Shown here piece by piece: positions 10,905-19,842 of a stretch of 56,840 bases of DNA. Position 1 is the stretch's first letter. Each line of letters opens with the position of its first letter. Under the pieces are notes generated by a model. It did not search any database and was not told the DNA's origin. It worked only from the letters and a program-made list of their open reading frames with translations. The DNA lies in contig DXJV01000030.1 of the NCBI GenBank assembly GCA_019056785.1, forward strand, positions 1 to 56,840, in the 5' to 3' direction. The translations under genes and the position numbers were made by a program. The DNA is from Candidatus Heimdallarchaeota archaeon. GTDB lineage: Archaea; Asgardarchaeota; Heimdallarchaeia; JABLTI01.

Positions 10905-11835
10905 GTACCTCTACACATATCTTCTTGATTATAATAGATGCATCTTGTCCAGGAATCACCTCAACTGATTGAGGGAGAACTAATTGAGCTATTTCAGCTA
11001 TCAGAGCATTACTTGCTCTTTGGGTTTTCTCTCTTTGCATACGTGCTGCAATTAACTTAGCAAATCCTATTGAAGTTCTTATGCTTGGTGGTTTTTCTAT
11101 TAAATCATGAGTTCGGCATTTAGTAATTATATCAAGTATAGAATCCAAAACATTCCTTTCTAAATCAGCTACTGTGCATTGAGTACGAACAATCTTTTCT
11201 TCTGTTTTTCGAGGCGGATATGTTAATGAGCACCAAACTTTAATCCTATCCTTAATTGCTCGAGGTAAACTTCTAGTTCCCTTTAATTCTGAAGGATTCA
11301 TAGCTGCAATGAAGAAGAAATCATCATGTACTTTTATCCAGGTTCGTAGTTGAGGGATGTATAATCGTTTTTCCTCAAGCGCATCGAGAAGTGAATTGAG
11401 TATGTATTCATCACCACGATTTATTTCATTTGCAAGAAAAACCGAACCTTCCAAACATGCTAAAGTAAATGGACCGGGGATAAATGATTTCGGTGAATAC
11501 CCTAATTTAAAAACAAGTGTTGGGTCAAATGACCCTATTAATGTAGATGGTCGTATTAAATCGGAAAACGTTACCCAATAGAAACCACGTTTCAAATCTT
11601 CCGCAACTTTACGGCATAGAGTTGTTTTTCCAACTCCAACGGGTCCAATTAAACCTGCATATAAACCAGCGTTATAAGCATCCATAATTCCTTCAAAGGC
11701 CATTTTGTATTGACCTTCTAATACTAAATCGATTTTTTCCGTTTCTTCTGAAGAAATAATTGATTCTTTGAATATCTTCAAAAATTCGCTATCTTCGATT
11801 GTTTTTTTGGTTGTCCCGGAAGGTTTCTTTGACAT
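10891..11835 (-). CDS. MoxR-family AAA+ ATPase
   Basis: A 314-residue AAA+ ATPase. Walker A is GPVGVGKTT (64-72). The Walker B region reads SVFLANEINR (131-140), where most MoxR proteins have DE, so the usual Asp is Asn while the Glu is kept. Sensor 1 is AAMNPSE (about 178-183), and candidate Arg fingers lie in the segment SLPRAIKDRI. MoxR ATPases act as chaperones or remodelling engines together with vWA proteins. The ATG at 11835 is preceded by GAGGTAGG. The gene is third of five in the operon. The short length indicates a single AAA+ module without added domains. Confidence 0.93.
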   Translation of the reverse strand: MSKKPSGTTKKTIEDSEFLKIFKESIISSEETEKIDLVLEGQYKMAFEGIMDAYNAGLYAGLIGPVGVGKTTLCRKVAEDLKRGFYWVTFSDLIRPSTLIGSFDPTLVFKLGYSPKSFIPGPFTLACLEGSVFLANEINRGDEYILNSLLDALEEKRLYIPQLRTWIKVHDDFFFIAAMNPSELKGTRSLPRAIKDRIKVWCSLTYPPRKTEEKIVRTQCTVADLERNVLDSILDIITKCRTHDLIEKPPSIRTSIGFAKLIAARMQREKTQRASNALIAEIAQLVLPQSVEVIPGQDASIIIKKICVEVLGIG

Positions 11836-11850
11836 AATTCCTACCTCTTA

Positions 11851-12894
11851 TTATTTAGGCCCAACATATTTTATCACGTTAAGTTCGATCCCTATCTTTT
11901 TGAAGGCCAACTCTATTAGCGCAAATACTTCTTGTTCTATCCATTTTTTCCTTTCAGATATTTTTAGATTGTTAATTAACTTCTTGCCTAAAGTTGTCTC
12001 CCGTAATTGTGATATATCATATTGTTTCTTAGTTGCACCTTTAAAGATAACCGGAGCATTTCTTACTTCCTCTTGTCTTATTTGTAGTACTTTTTTGGCA
12101 AGATCTTTGTAATTTGATTCCATTAATAAGTCAAAATTAACTAAATCCGAACTATTTGTCTTCAGCCAATTTTCAATGTCTTTAACAAATAAATTTTCTA
12201 TAAGTGTAAGTTTCTCTTTTATTGTGATTTTTTTCCCAATAGCTGTTTTTATTTTCTTATAAGCAGTAGCACTTGTAACATATTCAGGGAAACTAAAGAA
12301 TAACTTTGGTAAAACGAGAGCTAGAATTTCATAAGCACTTAAATCATCTTTTAGAGAACAAATCTTCTCAAGACAAGCTTCACTAAAAAGAATGTCTAAA
12401 GTATCAATAATTGAATTATATATCTGCTGTTTTAAGTGGGGAAATAATAGATTCTCAGTGTTGAATTGAGAAATTTGAATCAAACTAGTTATTAGCTTTA
12501 TTAAATCATCTTTTTCAAAAACATCAGTTTTTGATAGTTTTTCTTTATTTCTAAAAAAGTCTCGAGCAATTTCAAGAAAATGCCTACTACGTCCCGGGTA
12601 ATCCCATGAAAGAATTTCTACATCAGGATTCTCCTTAATATACCTAATTAAGTCGAGAGGTTTGAATTTTTTAATTGGCATAATAACTTTACCAGAGTCA
12701 CAAACATAAATCGGTTCTTTTTCGCAAAGGATAATATCGCCGGGTAAGATATTATATGAAATTGGAGAATCTCGAGGGAAATAGTAAATAAATCCCGGTT
12801 CAAGCCATGATGTCCATTGAGTTTGAAATGAGCCAATAATACCTTGATATGGGTGTATTGAAAGATCTACTTCAACTATAATTTGTTCTGTCAA
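11851..12894 (-). CDS. Unknown protein, second gene of MoxR-vWA operon
   Basis: About 347 residues. The TTG at 12894 is preferred because it overlaps the upstream stop as TTGA and follows a GGTGGGGG ribosome-binding site; a GTG at 12906 is the alternative. The first 110 residues look beta-rich, with short aromatic segments ('GSFQTQWTSWLEPGFIYYF', 'LPGDIILCEKEPIYV'). The rest is alpha-helical and Lys/Glu-rich. There is no signal peptide, membrane helix or recognised catalytic motif. It lies 15 bp before the MoxR gene. A role as adaptor or substrate-binding component is inferred from context only. Confidence 0.8.
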   Translation of the reverse strand: MTEQIIVEVDLSIHPYQGIIGSFQTQWTSWLEPGFIYYFPRDSPISYNILPGDIILCEKEPIYVCDSGKVIMPIKKFKPLDLIRYIKENPDVEILSWDYPGRSRHFLEIARDFFRNKEKLSKTDVFEKDDLIKLITSLIQISQFNTENLLFPHLKQQIYNSIIDTLDILFSEACLEKICSLKDDLSAYEILALVLPKLFFSFPEYVTSATAYKKIKTAIGKKITIKEKLTLIENLFVKDIENWLKTNSSDLVNFDLLMESNYKDLAKKVLQIRQEEVRNAPVIFKGATKKQYDISQLRETTLGKKLINNLKISERKKWIEQEVFALIELAFKKIGIELNVIKYVGPK

Positions 12895-13619
12895 AGTGAC
12901 CCCCACCTTTCAATTATTTCTGATGAAATTCCTAATAAATTTACTATTTTTTCTATATTAGGAATTACTTCCTTAAAGACAGGATAATAAAGAACTACAT
13001 CATTCCTTTGAATTCTTCTCCCAGATCCACTGCTTTTTGGTTTAATAGAAATCCTTTGAATTACCCATGCGGTTTTTGGGTCCAGTGAATAGAAAGGCAT
13101 CTTTACATTTACACGCCAATCTGACCCTCTTGCATAAGAATCTACAGAGAATCTTAAGCCTGCTTTATGTAAGTCGATTCCATGTTCTCTAATGAAATTT
13201 ATCAACCACTCACATTTCTTTTTCAAACCAATATCATAAGATAATCGTTCAATTGTCAGATATTTTTCAAGTAACTGATGAAGGCTTTCACTCCAATAAG
13301 CAACTTCTTCTAGTGGTAAAAGGAGCTTTGATAATTCATGTAATTGCACTTGTTCATCTATTGCTTTTCTAACCAAATCTAATTGCTTTTCAATGTCAAA
13401 GCCTTCTTTGGTTTCCGAATCAAAATAGTTTGAAGATGAGCAGGTATATCCCCAGGGTTGACGAGTGATATTAGAAATTTTAGCCGGAAAAGCAGTATCT
13501 CCTTGAGGACAAAGATGATTATTTAAACCAACATATACCCATTGTGTAATAGAACGACCTATGTCTCCCCATGGGTATGTACGGGCTATCCAAAAGTAAT
13601 ATACTCCTGATTTTAACAA
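12891..13619 (-). CDS. Unknown protein, first gene of MoxR-vWA operon
   Basis: A 242-residue protein. The start is a TTG at 13619 with AAAGGGG about 10 nt upstream; no ATG occurs until deep in the protein. The N-terminus is aromatic and Gly-rich ('YYFWIARTYPWGDIG', 'ITQWVYVGLNNHLCPQGD'). The middle is helical and the C-terminal third beta-rich ('YARGSDWRVNVKMPFYSLD', 'SGSGRRIQRNDVVLYYPVF'). No family is recognised. It leads the operon and ends in a 4-bp overlap with the next gene. A sensor or target-binding role would fit but is speculation. Confidence 0.8.
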   Translation of the reverse strand: MLKSGVYYFWIARTYPWGDIGRSITQWVYVGLNNHLCPQGDTAFPAKISNITRQPWGYTCSSSNYFDSETKEGFDIEKQLDLVRKAIDEQVQLHELSKLLLPLEEVAYWSESLHQLLEKYLTIERLSYDIGLKKKCEWLINFIREHGIDLHKAGLRFSVDSYARGSDWRVNVKMPFYSLDPKTAWVIQRISIKPKSSGSGRRIQRNDVVLYYPVFKEVIPNIEKIVNLLGISSEIIERWGSL

Positions 13620-13649
13620 ATCGTAAACCCCTTTGTTATCAGTAGTAAA

Positions 13650-13672
13650 TGAATTTTGTTATATTTAAACTT
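13650..13672 (-). promoter_or_regulatory. Promoter of the MoxR-vWA-WD40 operon
   Basis: On the minus strand, AAGTTTAAATATAACAAAA lies about 35-50 nt upstream of the TTG start at 13619. It has the look of an archaeal BRE/TATA element (TTTAAATA). It is the only strong TATA-like site between the upstream gene end (13769) and the first operon gene. Gene overlaps and small spacings to 5360 suggest that all five genes are read from it. Confidence 0.5.
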
Positions 13673-13768
13673 TGTAGATAAAATTTCGCCAATAAGTGCA
13701 ATTGGTAATTTCGGCGATAAAGAACAGATCCTAATTTTAATAATTGTAAAAAATGTACTTGGGACATC

Positions 13769-14977
13769 TCAACCTTGTCTACCATTTTTCGCAAAAACTT
13801 GAACTATTCCCCTTGTCTTACAAAAAACAACAAAGTCTGCCATTTGATCCAAGCTAATGTTGAATTTATGAGCAACTGCTAAAATAGTTTTTACTCCATC
13901 AAACTCTTTGTAGGCTTTAACCATTTTATTAAAGAATTTTTGCTGGAACTCTCCTTCCAATATCTTGTAATTTTCAACAGAGATTAGTGCTTTTGGTGCT
14001 AAAGAGTCGGCTTTTATCATTAATTCTAACGCTGCCTTTAAGAGCGTATCTTTGTTTTTTCTCACCACACGTTCATCTAAAATTTGCAATGTCTTTTTCA
14101 TCGGTTCGTTTCCGAAATCAAGTCCAACATCTGCCATTGCATCTGTTAAACTGTCCATTTCTTCCACAATAGCATTTATTCTTGTCAAACCCAGCTGGGT
14201 TGGAAAAATGATCGAGCAGAAACGGAGATTCGTTGTTGAAACCACTATCGCTTGCCGGCCTTTCAAACTTACCATCGTGAAGCTTTGTTTTGTTTTTGGT
14301 ATGATGATACCTTCTGCATACATTGTCTTAACTTTTACCGCAATATCTGATGGAACAATTTTATTTGCTTCAATCCAATCAGGGAGAAATGAGCTGTTAA
14401 TCTTCTGCCCCTCAAAATCCACAAATAAAATACCAAACCAGTTTTCAAAAAGTTTCGCCACATTCTGCTGTTTTCCTTTAGAGAGGTCCTTAAAAACACT
14501 CTTTATCACTTTCGTTGTTTCCTTTTTCCCCGTGCCCTGAAATTCAAGGCAAACCTTGTCTATAAGTTTACTGAAATTGCTTGGCTTGCCATAAGCAGTT
14601 CTCACAGCAAACTTTAACATCTTAATAATTTCAGCCTGATAATCGGTATTTTCAACTAATGCAACTGCAACATCAATAAGTTCGGTTTCGTTTATTTTCC
14701 GGATGGTCCTTCCGACTAACAGTTCTTCTCCAGTTCTGGTTGTCACCTTATCTATTTGTCCATGAGAGATACCCGTATAAAACTCCCCTAAATGTGCCAG
14801 ATCTTTTAAAAACTCGAGATATTCAATTTTCCCAGGAGTGAGTTGGCAAATATAGGCTATCGGGCCAATAATAATATCAAAAGTCACAAGGAAAAGAGCT
14901 TTTATACCCATCTCTTTCAAAATGGGTTTTGAGAAAGTTGATAGTTCTAATTCCTTGTAATGTTCTTCGAGTGCCAT
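13769..14977 (-). CDS. Protein with longin/Roadblock-like segments
   Basis: A protein of 402 residues. The ATG at 14977 is chosen because AGGGTGA lies five bases upstream; a TTG at 15007 is the alternative. Near the N-terminus 'ALFLVTFDIIIGPIAYICQ' has the pattern of the first strands of longin or Roadblock-like folds (hydrophobic strand, D, GP, strand). A second set of strands occurs around 'WFGILFVDFEGQKI' and 'RQAIVVSTTNLRFCSIIF'. The C-terminal 130 residues are helical. Such domains regulate or bind small Ras-like GTPases in archaea with eukaryote-like features. The assignment is by pattern only; no catalytic residues are apparent. There is no membrane segment. Confidence 0.75.
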   Translation of the reverse strand: MALEEHYKELELSTFSKPILKEMGIKALFLVTFDIIIGPIAYICQLTPGKIEYLEFLKDLAHLGEFYTGISHGQIDKVTTRTGEELLVGRTIRKINETELIDVAVALVENTDYQAEIIKMLKFAVRTAYGKPSNFSKLIDKVCLEFQGTGKKETTKVIKSVFKDLSKGKQQNVAKLFENWFGILFVDFEGQKINSSFLPDWIEANKIVPSDIAVKVKTMYAEGIIIPKTKQSFTMVSLKGRQAIVVSTTNLRFCSIIFPTQLGLTRINAIVEEMDSLTDAMADVGLDFGNEPMKKTLQILDERVVRKNKDTLLKAALELMIKADSLAPKALISVENYKILEGEFQQKFFNKMVKAYKEFDGVKTILAVAHKFNISLDQMADFVVFCKTRGIVQVFAKNGRQG

Positions 14978-15557
14978 GGTACTCACCCTTTTTTTCTTAT
15001 TGGACAATTGCTCTTTTGCCCCTTTTTATGGCATCTGGTGATTTAGGACGATCTTCAGAGGTACAATCTATTGCCAATTTTTTCCCGCAAGTGCCTTTTT
15101 GACAAACAGCTTTTATTGCTTCTTACTGTTTTTAACTAAAGATATTTCGTAATTAAGTTTCTTAAAAGTTATTGTCAAGCATTTTTACTGGTTATTGTTA
15201 AGTAACTCTATGTGTGCTCTTTTTTTAGTCTTCTGGAAAGAACATCCGTATAACTTTGCTTTCAAATACCTTTAGCAAGTCTCCACAACAATATCAAGAT
15301 ATTGCTTGTGTTTTAATAGACTGTTTATTCTCTACTAAGGTACTCAGTATGAGGATGCCTAAATAATGCCACCTGTCGAACTCGAGTATTGGGCTAAGAA
15401 TTTACAGAGTTTACAATGATTATATCAAGAGCGACAACAATCAAAAAACATCATTTGTTAAGGAACGAAAGCAAGAAATGTCTCAGAATACTTTTGAGAC
15501 TATTTTTGAGGGATGAAAAAGCTTTTTTTAACTGGCCCTGTTTTTCACCAAAGTTTT
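14978..15557. other. Gene-free spacer with palindromes
   Basis: 580 bp with no credible frame. A perfect inverted repeat CAATATC-aa-GATATTG (15289-15304) looks operator-like. A hairpin GTCTCA/TGAGAC (15480-15485/15495-15500) followed by TATTTTT on the plus strand resembles a terminator, but no plus-strand gene precedes it; read on the minus strand it lies just downstream of the 15558-17204 gene. No clear TATA element for the 14977 gene could be singled out. Confidence 0.4.
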
Positions 15558-17204
15558 TCATTGGATTAGTTGTTTAAGCTCTTTTAGAATGCTTTTACAG
15601 AGTTCTTTATCGAGTGTTTCTTTATCCGATCCATCGATAGCTATATCCTTTGCCTTCAGCGCTTTTGCAAGGATCATTTGTGCTTCATTCTCTGTTAATA
15701 ACAAACCCAATTCGAGAGATAATTTCTTCAAAACTCTTGCAGAGGCAAGAAGCTCGTCTGTTTCATCAAATAGCTCTTTTAGATAGAAATCACGTATTAA
15801 GAACCAAAGCTTTTTTTCTGGCAACTTCTTCATTTTTGCTCCGAGGGGTTCTTCTTCTACGGGCTTAAAGTCTAGAACACTTTTTCCTTGTAAGCTTGAG
15901 CTCTGCTTATGGCCTTTAGCCAGTTGTGTGGCGATGATTGTTTGGTAGGAGGGAGAGCCTTCAAGGACTTCGAGGACAATTTCATTGAGTAAAGAAAGAA
16001 CCTTCTCATCTACACTTGTCCCGGGAAATTCTTTTGCCCCAATGGGTGAAAGGCGGTACATCAATTGACTATCGAAACGTTTAATGATGCATTGTTCTTC
16101 CCGCATGTCTAATTGTAACAAAGTAGTTAGCCGTTTTAAGAAGCTCTTACCAAATAATGATGGTTTTTGGTGATTTGTAAGGAATGCCTTTCGGTAATCT
16201 TCATTAATTAAATCAGCAATGACTTCCGATCTTTTTTCTTTTGGAAGATCATCAAATGCCAAAAGTACTCGCACTAATTTGTCTGTTATTAGATCTTTTT
16301 CCTTTTGTTGAAAAACCTCTTCACTTCTGAGAGTATTCTTTGCATTTTTTTGCATTTCAGAGATAAGTTCTACTGTGTTATCAAGCAGGTTATATTCTAA
16401 CAAAATGAAGGCTTCTAGGACCAATTCAGAAGCAATTCGCCAGCTCATTTCTACCAAATCATGAGTGCAACACTGTAATTCCTCTTCAATTTGGTTATAT
16501 TGAATAATGGCTTTTCCCGCCCAACCATTTGCATCGAGAGCCATGATAATTTCTTTTAAAGAGGATATGTTAGCATAAAACCTATTACATAAGTCCTCTA
16601 CAATTTTGGGAGCTTTTTCCATAGCTTTCCCTTGTATTGAGCAGAGAAAACTTGCTGCAGCATCATAACAAGTTGCAGAGTGATGATCTTTTATCCAGAA
16701 AATCAACAACGGTTTAATAATATTCTCAATTAAAAATATGCGTTCAAGAATATAGAGTGCTGAGTCTTCTTTGCTGCCTTTTGAGTGACCAAATAATGAG
16801 CGGTCAAGAGCGAGTAGTTTTGATATTTTCAACCGTAACTTTTTCAGCAAATCAATGGTCAAATACTTTATCCAAAACCCTTCCTCTAATGAAAATCTCA
16901 GTAAAAAAGAAGGAATGTTAGGAAGCTCGAAATGTACTTTTTCTAAACGCTTTAATTCATAATTATAGAAATTGGCTGAAAATTTGCGATTAATATTATA
17001 ATCGAATTCCATAACAAAAATTGCTTGTGCGAGTTCTTTAGAAACTTTAAATTCCCTTATAATATCTGCCAATTCTTGCTCCGGAGCAATACTCATTCTT
17101 TCTAAGAGATAATCTTGAATTTGCTCTTTTTGTTTAGTGAGAAGAGCAATTGCTTCTTTTAAGGGCTCTTCTTGAATGAATTTCCCAACATCGAATTTAG
17201 ACAT
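15558..17204 (-). CDS. Unknown alpha-helical protein
   Basis: A protein of 548 residues from the ATG at 17204 (an in-frame TTG at 17222 is the alternative; GGAG sits between them). Almost the whole sequence is predicted helical, rich in Leu, Lys and Glu, without signal peptide or transmembrane segments. A few cysteines occur (for example ELQCCTHD) but there is no metal-binding pattern. A mildly charged linker near residues 455-465 separates a C-terminal helical domain of about 90 residues. No family is recognised; an armadillo/HEAT-like helical repeat is possible but unproven. Confidence 0.72.
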   Translation of the reverse strand: MSKFDVGKFIQEEPLKEAIALLTKQKEQIQDYLLERMSIAPEQELADIIREFKVSKELAQAIFVMEFDYNINRKFSANFYNYELKRLEKVHFELPNIPSFLLRFSLEEGFWIKYLTIDLLKKLRLKISKLLALDRSLFGHSKGSKEDSALYILERIFLIENIIKPLLIFWIKDHHSATCYDAAASFLCSIQGKAMEKAPKIVEDLCNRFYANISSLKEIIMALDANGWAGKAIIQYNQIEEELQCCTHDLVEMSWRIASELVLEAFILLEYNLLDNTVELISEMQKNAKNTLRSEEVFQQKEKDLITDKLVRVLLAFDDLPKEKRSEVIADLINEDYRKAFLTNHQKPSLFGKSFLKRLTTLLQLDMREEQCIIKRFDSQLMYRLSPIGAKEFPGTSVDEKVLSLLNEIVLEVLEGSPSYQTIIATQLAKGHKQSSSLQGKSVLDFKPVEEEPLGAKMKKLPEKKLWFLIRDFYLKELFDETDELLASARVLKKLSLELGLLLTENEAQMILAKALKAKDIAIDGSDKETLDKELCKSILKELKQLIQ

Positions 17205-17340
17205 CTCACAGGCAGGCTCCAATTTCTACTAGTTATAACATCATTCCAAGTTTTTAAAACAGCAATGGTATCGGCAAAAAAGAAAAAGAACTCTCTCTTT
17301 CAAAAAAAGGGGGAAAGACTCAATGAAAACAGCTGGAAAG

Positions 17341-17601
17341 TTATTTGCTTGGCTCAGAGTCCGGTTCTACTGTTGAAGAACTATCCTTATTTTTTGATTC
17401 GGCCTGCTGATTTTTACTAATGACCACAACTGAAAAGAAAAACAAACAACCAAGAAGGAACACACCGAAGACAACCCAAAGAGAAATTTCTACTAAAGCC
17501 AAAATAATTGCGGCAATCCAACTGAAAAGAAAGGCAACGATGAGAAAATCATATCCAATAGCAATTGCAATTTCCTTTGTATCTTCTTTTAATGTTGTCA
17601 T
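17341..17601 (-). CDS. Small two-helix membrane protein
   Basis: 86 residues from the ATG at 17601, which follows GAGAG; an upstream in-frame start at 17649 is less likely. Two hydrophobic helices (about residues 15-40 and 43-63) are followed by a polar Ser/Glu/Lys/Asp-rich tail. No motif is recognised. It lies between the helical protein and the sensor-kinase-like gene on the same strand, separated by spacers of about 130 bp. Confidence 0.6.
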   Translation of the reverse strand: MTTLKEDTKEIAIAIGYDFLIVAFLFSWIAAIILALVEISLWVVFGVFLLGCLFFFSVVVISKNQQAESKNKDSSSTVEPDSEPSK

Positions 17602-17731
17602 TTGCTTTTTCTCTCTATATTTTAGTAGTAATCTACAATTGTTAAACATTTATGCTTTTTTAGTCTTTGCCCAAAAACCATTTAAGGCTTTTTGAAAATA
17701 CAGCATTTTTTTTAGACAAAAATAAGACCCC

Positions 17732-19735
17732 TTAGCTTTCTCCTTGAGGAGCGAATTTTTGATAGGTTTTTTTATCTTTGGGCAAAGTGAAATAGAATGT
17801 TGAGCCCTTATTATTACCTTTGGATTCAGCCCAAACAGACCCACCATGAACTTCGACAATGCTTTTCACAACTGACAAACCTAAACCAGAGCCGGGGCTT
17901 TTTGGATTTACTTTGACATATTGATTGAAAATTCGTTTAAGATCTTTTTTCGCAATACCAATACCATTATCTTTAACTGCTATTTCCACAAAATTATCCT
18001 CTACGGATCGAGCGGAAATTTCAATCCGGCAATCGATGTCAGTAAATTTAATGGCATTCAATATCAGATTTTTAAATACCCTAACGATTTGCTCTTTGTC
18101 GCACCACACGTTCAATTTATCAGGAATGTTGAAATTAACTAAAAACCCTTTGTCAATCACAATAGAACCCACTGCTTCCATGGCAGCCATGGCAATCGCT
18201 TTGACTTTTTCTTTCTTGAAAGTGAGAGTAAAGCCTTGAGTCTCGAGAGTGGTATAATCCAAAATATCAATAATACTCTTTGAGACATTCTCCAAATTGT
18301 TTCGGAGGTATTCAATAGTTCCAAATAACTCTTCATTAAAGTCGCCCAATTCTCCGGAAAGAATTTGATCGATTAATTCTTTGGAGTTCTTTAATGGTTC
18401 GAGAAGATTCGAAGTGGTAATTTCGACAAAATGAGCGCGTTCTTTATTTAACTGCATCAGTTTCTTATTCAATTTCTCAAGTTTTCGATAAGATTGTTGG
18501 AGCTCTTCTTCTTGCAAGGCAATTGTTGTAACATCTTCGGCAAGAACTAAGATTTCATTAATCTTGCCTTCTTTTGTTGCCATGGGCACGACTTTCAAAC
18601 TGATGATAGAGAAGGGTTTTGGATTCTTGGCATTTATACGTTTGATTGATAAGCGATTAAGTGAAATGCTTTCGCCTTGTAAACCTTTACGAAAATGCTG
18701 AAGTAAACTTTTAGGGAAAACTAATGCCTTTTTCTCTTCCTCTTGTTGCAACACTTTGACGCCGAGAACTTCACTCCGTTTCTTATCGATCAGCATTTCC
18801 ACAAGGGGGTTCATACTGGTTAAGATGCCCTCATCATTGATTGTGAAAATCGCAATAGGGGAATAATTGATAATATTGTCCAATTCTTGACGTGTGCGCC
18901 TAAATTTCTCTTCGGGAACAAGTGCACTGAAGAGGGCAGAATGAAGTTTATAAACATCAGGAACAGAGGTAATCTTTTCATCGCCAATCACAATAGTCGG
19001 GAGAGAAAGAATCTCATATTTCTCTGCATATTCCGGTTCTTCCTCTATATCGATTTTTCGATAGGTAATCTTTCCCCCATAGGCAGAGAGCACTTCTTGC
19101 AACACTTCTTCTGCAGGGGCACAATAAACACAATCTTTTGAGGTGAAGAGGAAGATTTCAGCATGAATTTTTGTAGTCTCAGCGATAATCGAACCCAGTT
19201 GTTCGTACAACTCGAGTAGATTGTTATAAAGGGTTTGTAATTCATCATTCTTTTTTCTAAGCTCTCTTTCAACGAGTTTACGGTCACGAATGTCGGTAAT
19301 TAGTGCGTAGGTTCCAATTGTCTCCCCTTCCTTCCCAAGGATCGGCGTAGCGGTTATTAAAACCGGAATGGAGGTACCGAATTTCGTTTTAAGGGTCACT
19401 TCATATTGTGAGGTTCGCTTCTCTTTATATCGCGATTCAGTTTCTCTGATGACTTTTTGCCGATCCTCTTGAATGATAATCGTTAGTGAATCTTTTCCGA
19501 TGAGCTCTTCAGGCTCATATCTGAGGAGTTTAGCTATATTACGGTTAATATAGGCAATTCTACGATTCATGTCAGTTGCTATTATTCCATCGGCCATAAC
19601 TTCTATAACTGTTTTATACCAATTACTGTCTCGGAGCACCTGTAATAAATTCTCAGGGATAGCATAATCCTTTTCTTCGTCAGTGGCTCTCCCACCTTTT
19701 GCAGTAAAATTCAACGTTGAATAACCTCGACACAA
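17732..19735 (-). CDS. PAS-thioredoxin-PAS-histidine-kinase-like protein lacking the H-box His
   Basis: About 667 residues, cytoplasmic. PAS domain at about 35-155; a short coiled coil at 155-190; a thioredoxin/glutaredoxin-like domain at 190-272 with CVYC (202-205) and the cis-Pro motif SLPT (244-247); a second PAS at about 283-405; a coiled coil; a dimerisation domain at 430-495; and an HATPase_c domain at 510-653 with N-box (NLILNAIKF), DNGIGIA and GSGLGLSVV all intact. In the dimerisation domain, the segment FVEITTSNLLEPL aligns with the usual F-x4-SHELRTPL but has Ser442 where the phosphorylated His should be. The ATP-binding part looks functional while canonical autophosphorylation does not. 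No response regulator is adjacent. The start is a TTG with no clear ribosome-binding site and is uncertain. Confidence 0.88.
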   Translation of the reverse strand: MCRGYSTLNFTAKGGRATDEEKDYAIPENLLQVLRDSNWYKTVIEVMADGIIATDMNRRIAYINRNIAKLLRYEPEELIGKDSLTIIIQEDRQKVIRETESRYKEKRTSQYEVTLKTKFGTSIPVLITATPILGKEGETIGTYALITDIRDRKLVERELRKKNDELQTLYNNLLELYEQLGSIIAETTKIHAEIFLFTSKDCVYCAPAEEVLQEVLSAYGGKITYRKIDIEEEPEYAEKYEILSLPTIVIGDEKITSVPDVYKLHSALFSALVPEEKFRRTRQELDNIINYSPIAIFTINDEGILTSMNPLVEMLIDKKRSEVLGVKVLQQEEEKKALVFPKSLLQHFRKGLQGESISLNRLSIKRINAKNPKPFSIISLKVVPMATKEGKINEILVLAEDVTTIALQEEELQQSYRKLEKLNKKLMQLNKERAHFVEITTSNLLEPLKNSKELIDQILSGELGDFNEELFGTIEYLRNNLENVSKSIIDILDYTTLETQGFTLTFKKEKVKAIAMAAMEAVGSIVIDKGFLVNFNIPDKLNVWCDKEQIVRVFKNLILNAIKFTDIDCRIEISARSVEDNFVEIAVKDNGIGIAKKDLKRIFNQYVKVNPKSPGSGLGLSVVKSIVEVHGGSVWAESKGNNKGSTFYFTLPKDKKTYQKFAPQGES

Positions 19736-19842
19736 ATCATATTAGGTTAGTTCTATTGGAAGAGTTTCCTTTACCAAAAAATAAATCTTATGATAAAGGA
19801 AGTTTCATAGCATTTTTCTTTTTAGCAAATGTTAAGCCATTG

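Noticed and set aside
18887..19287. Small frames opposite or within the thioredoxin-like part of the kinase gene
   Set aside because: They overlap a well-supported domain in the main frame and show no independent features.
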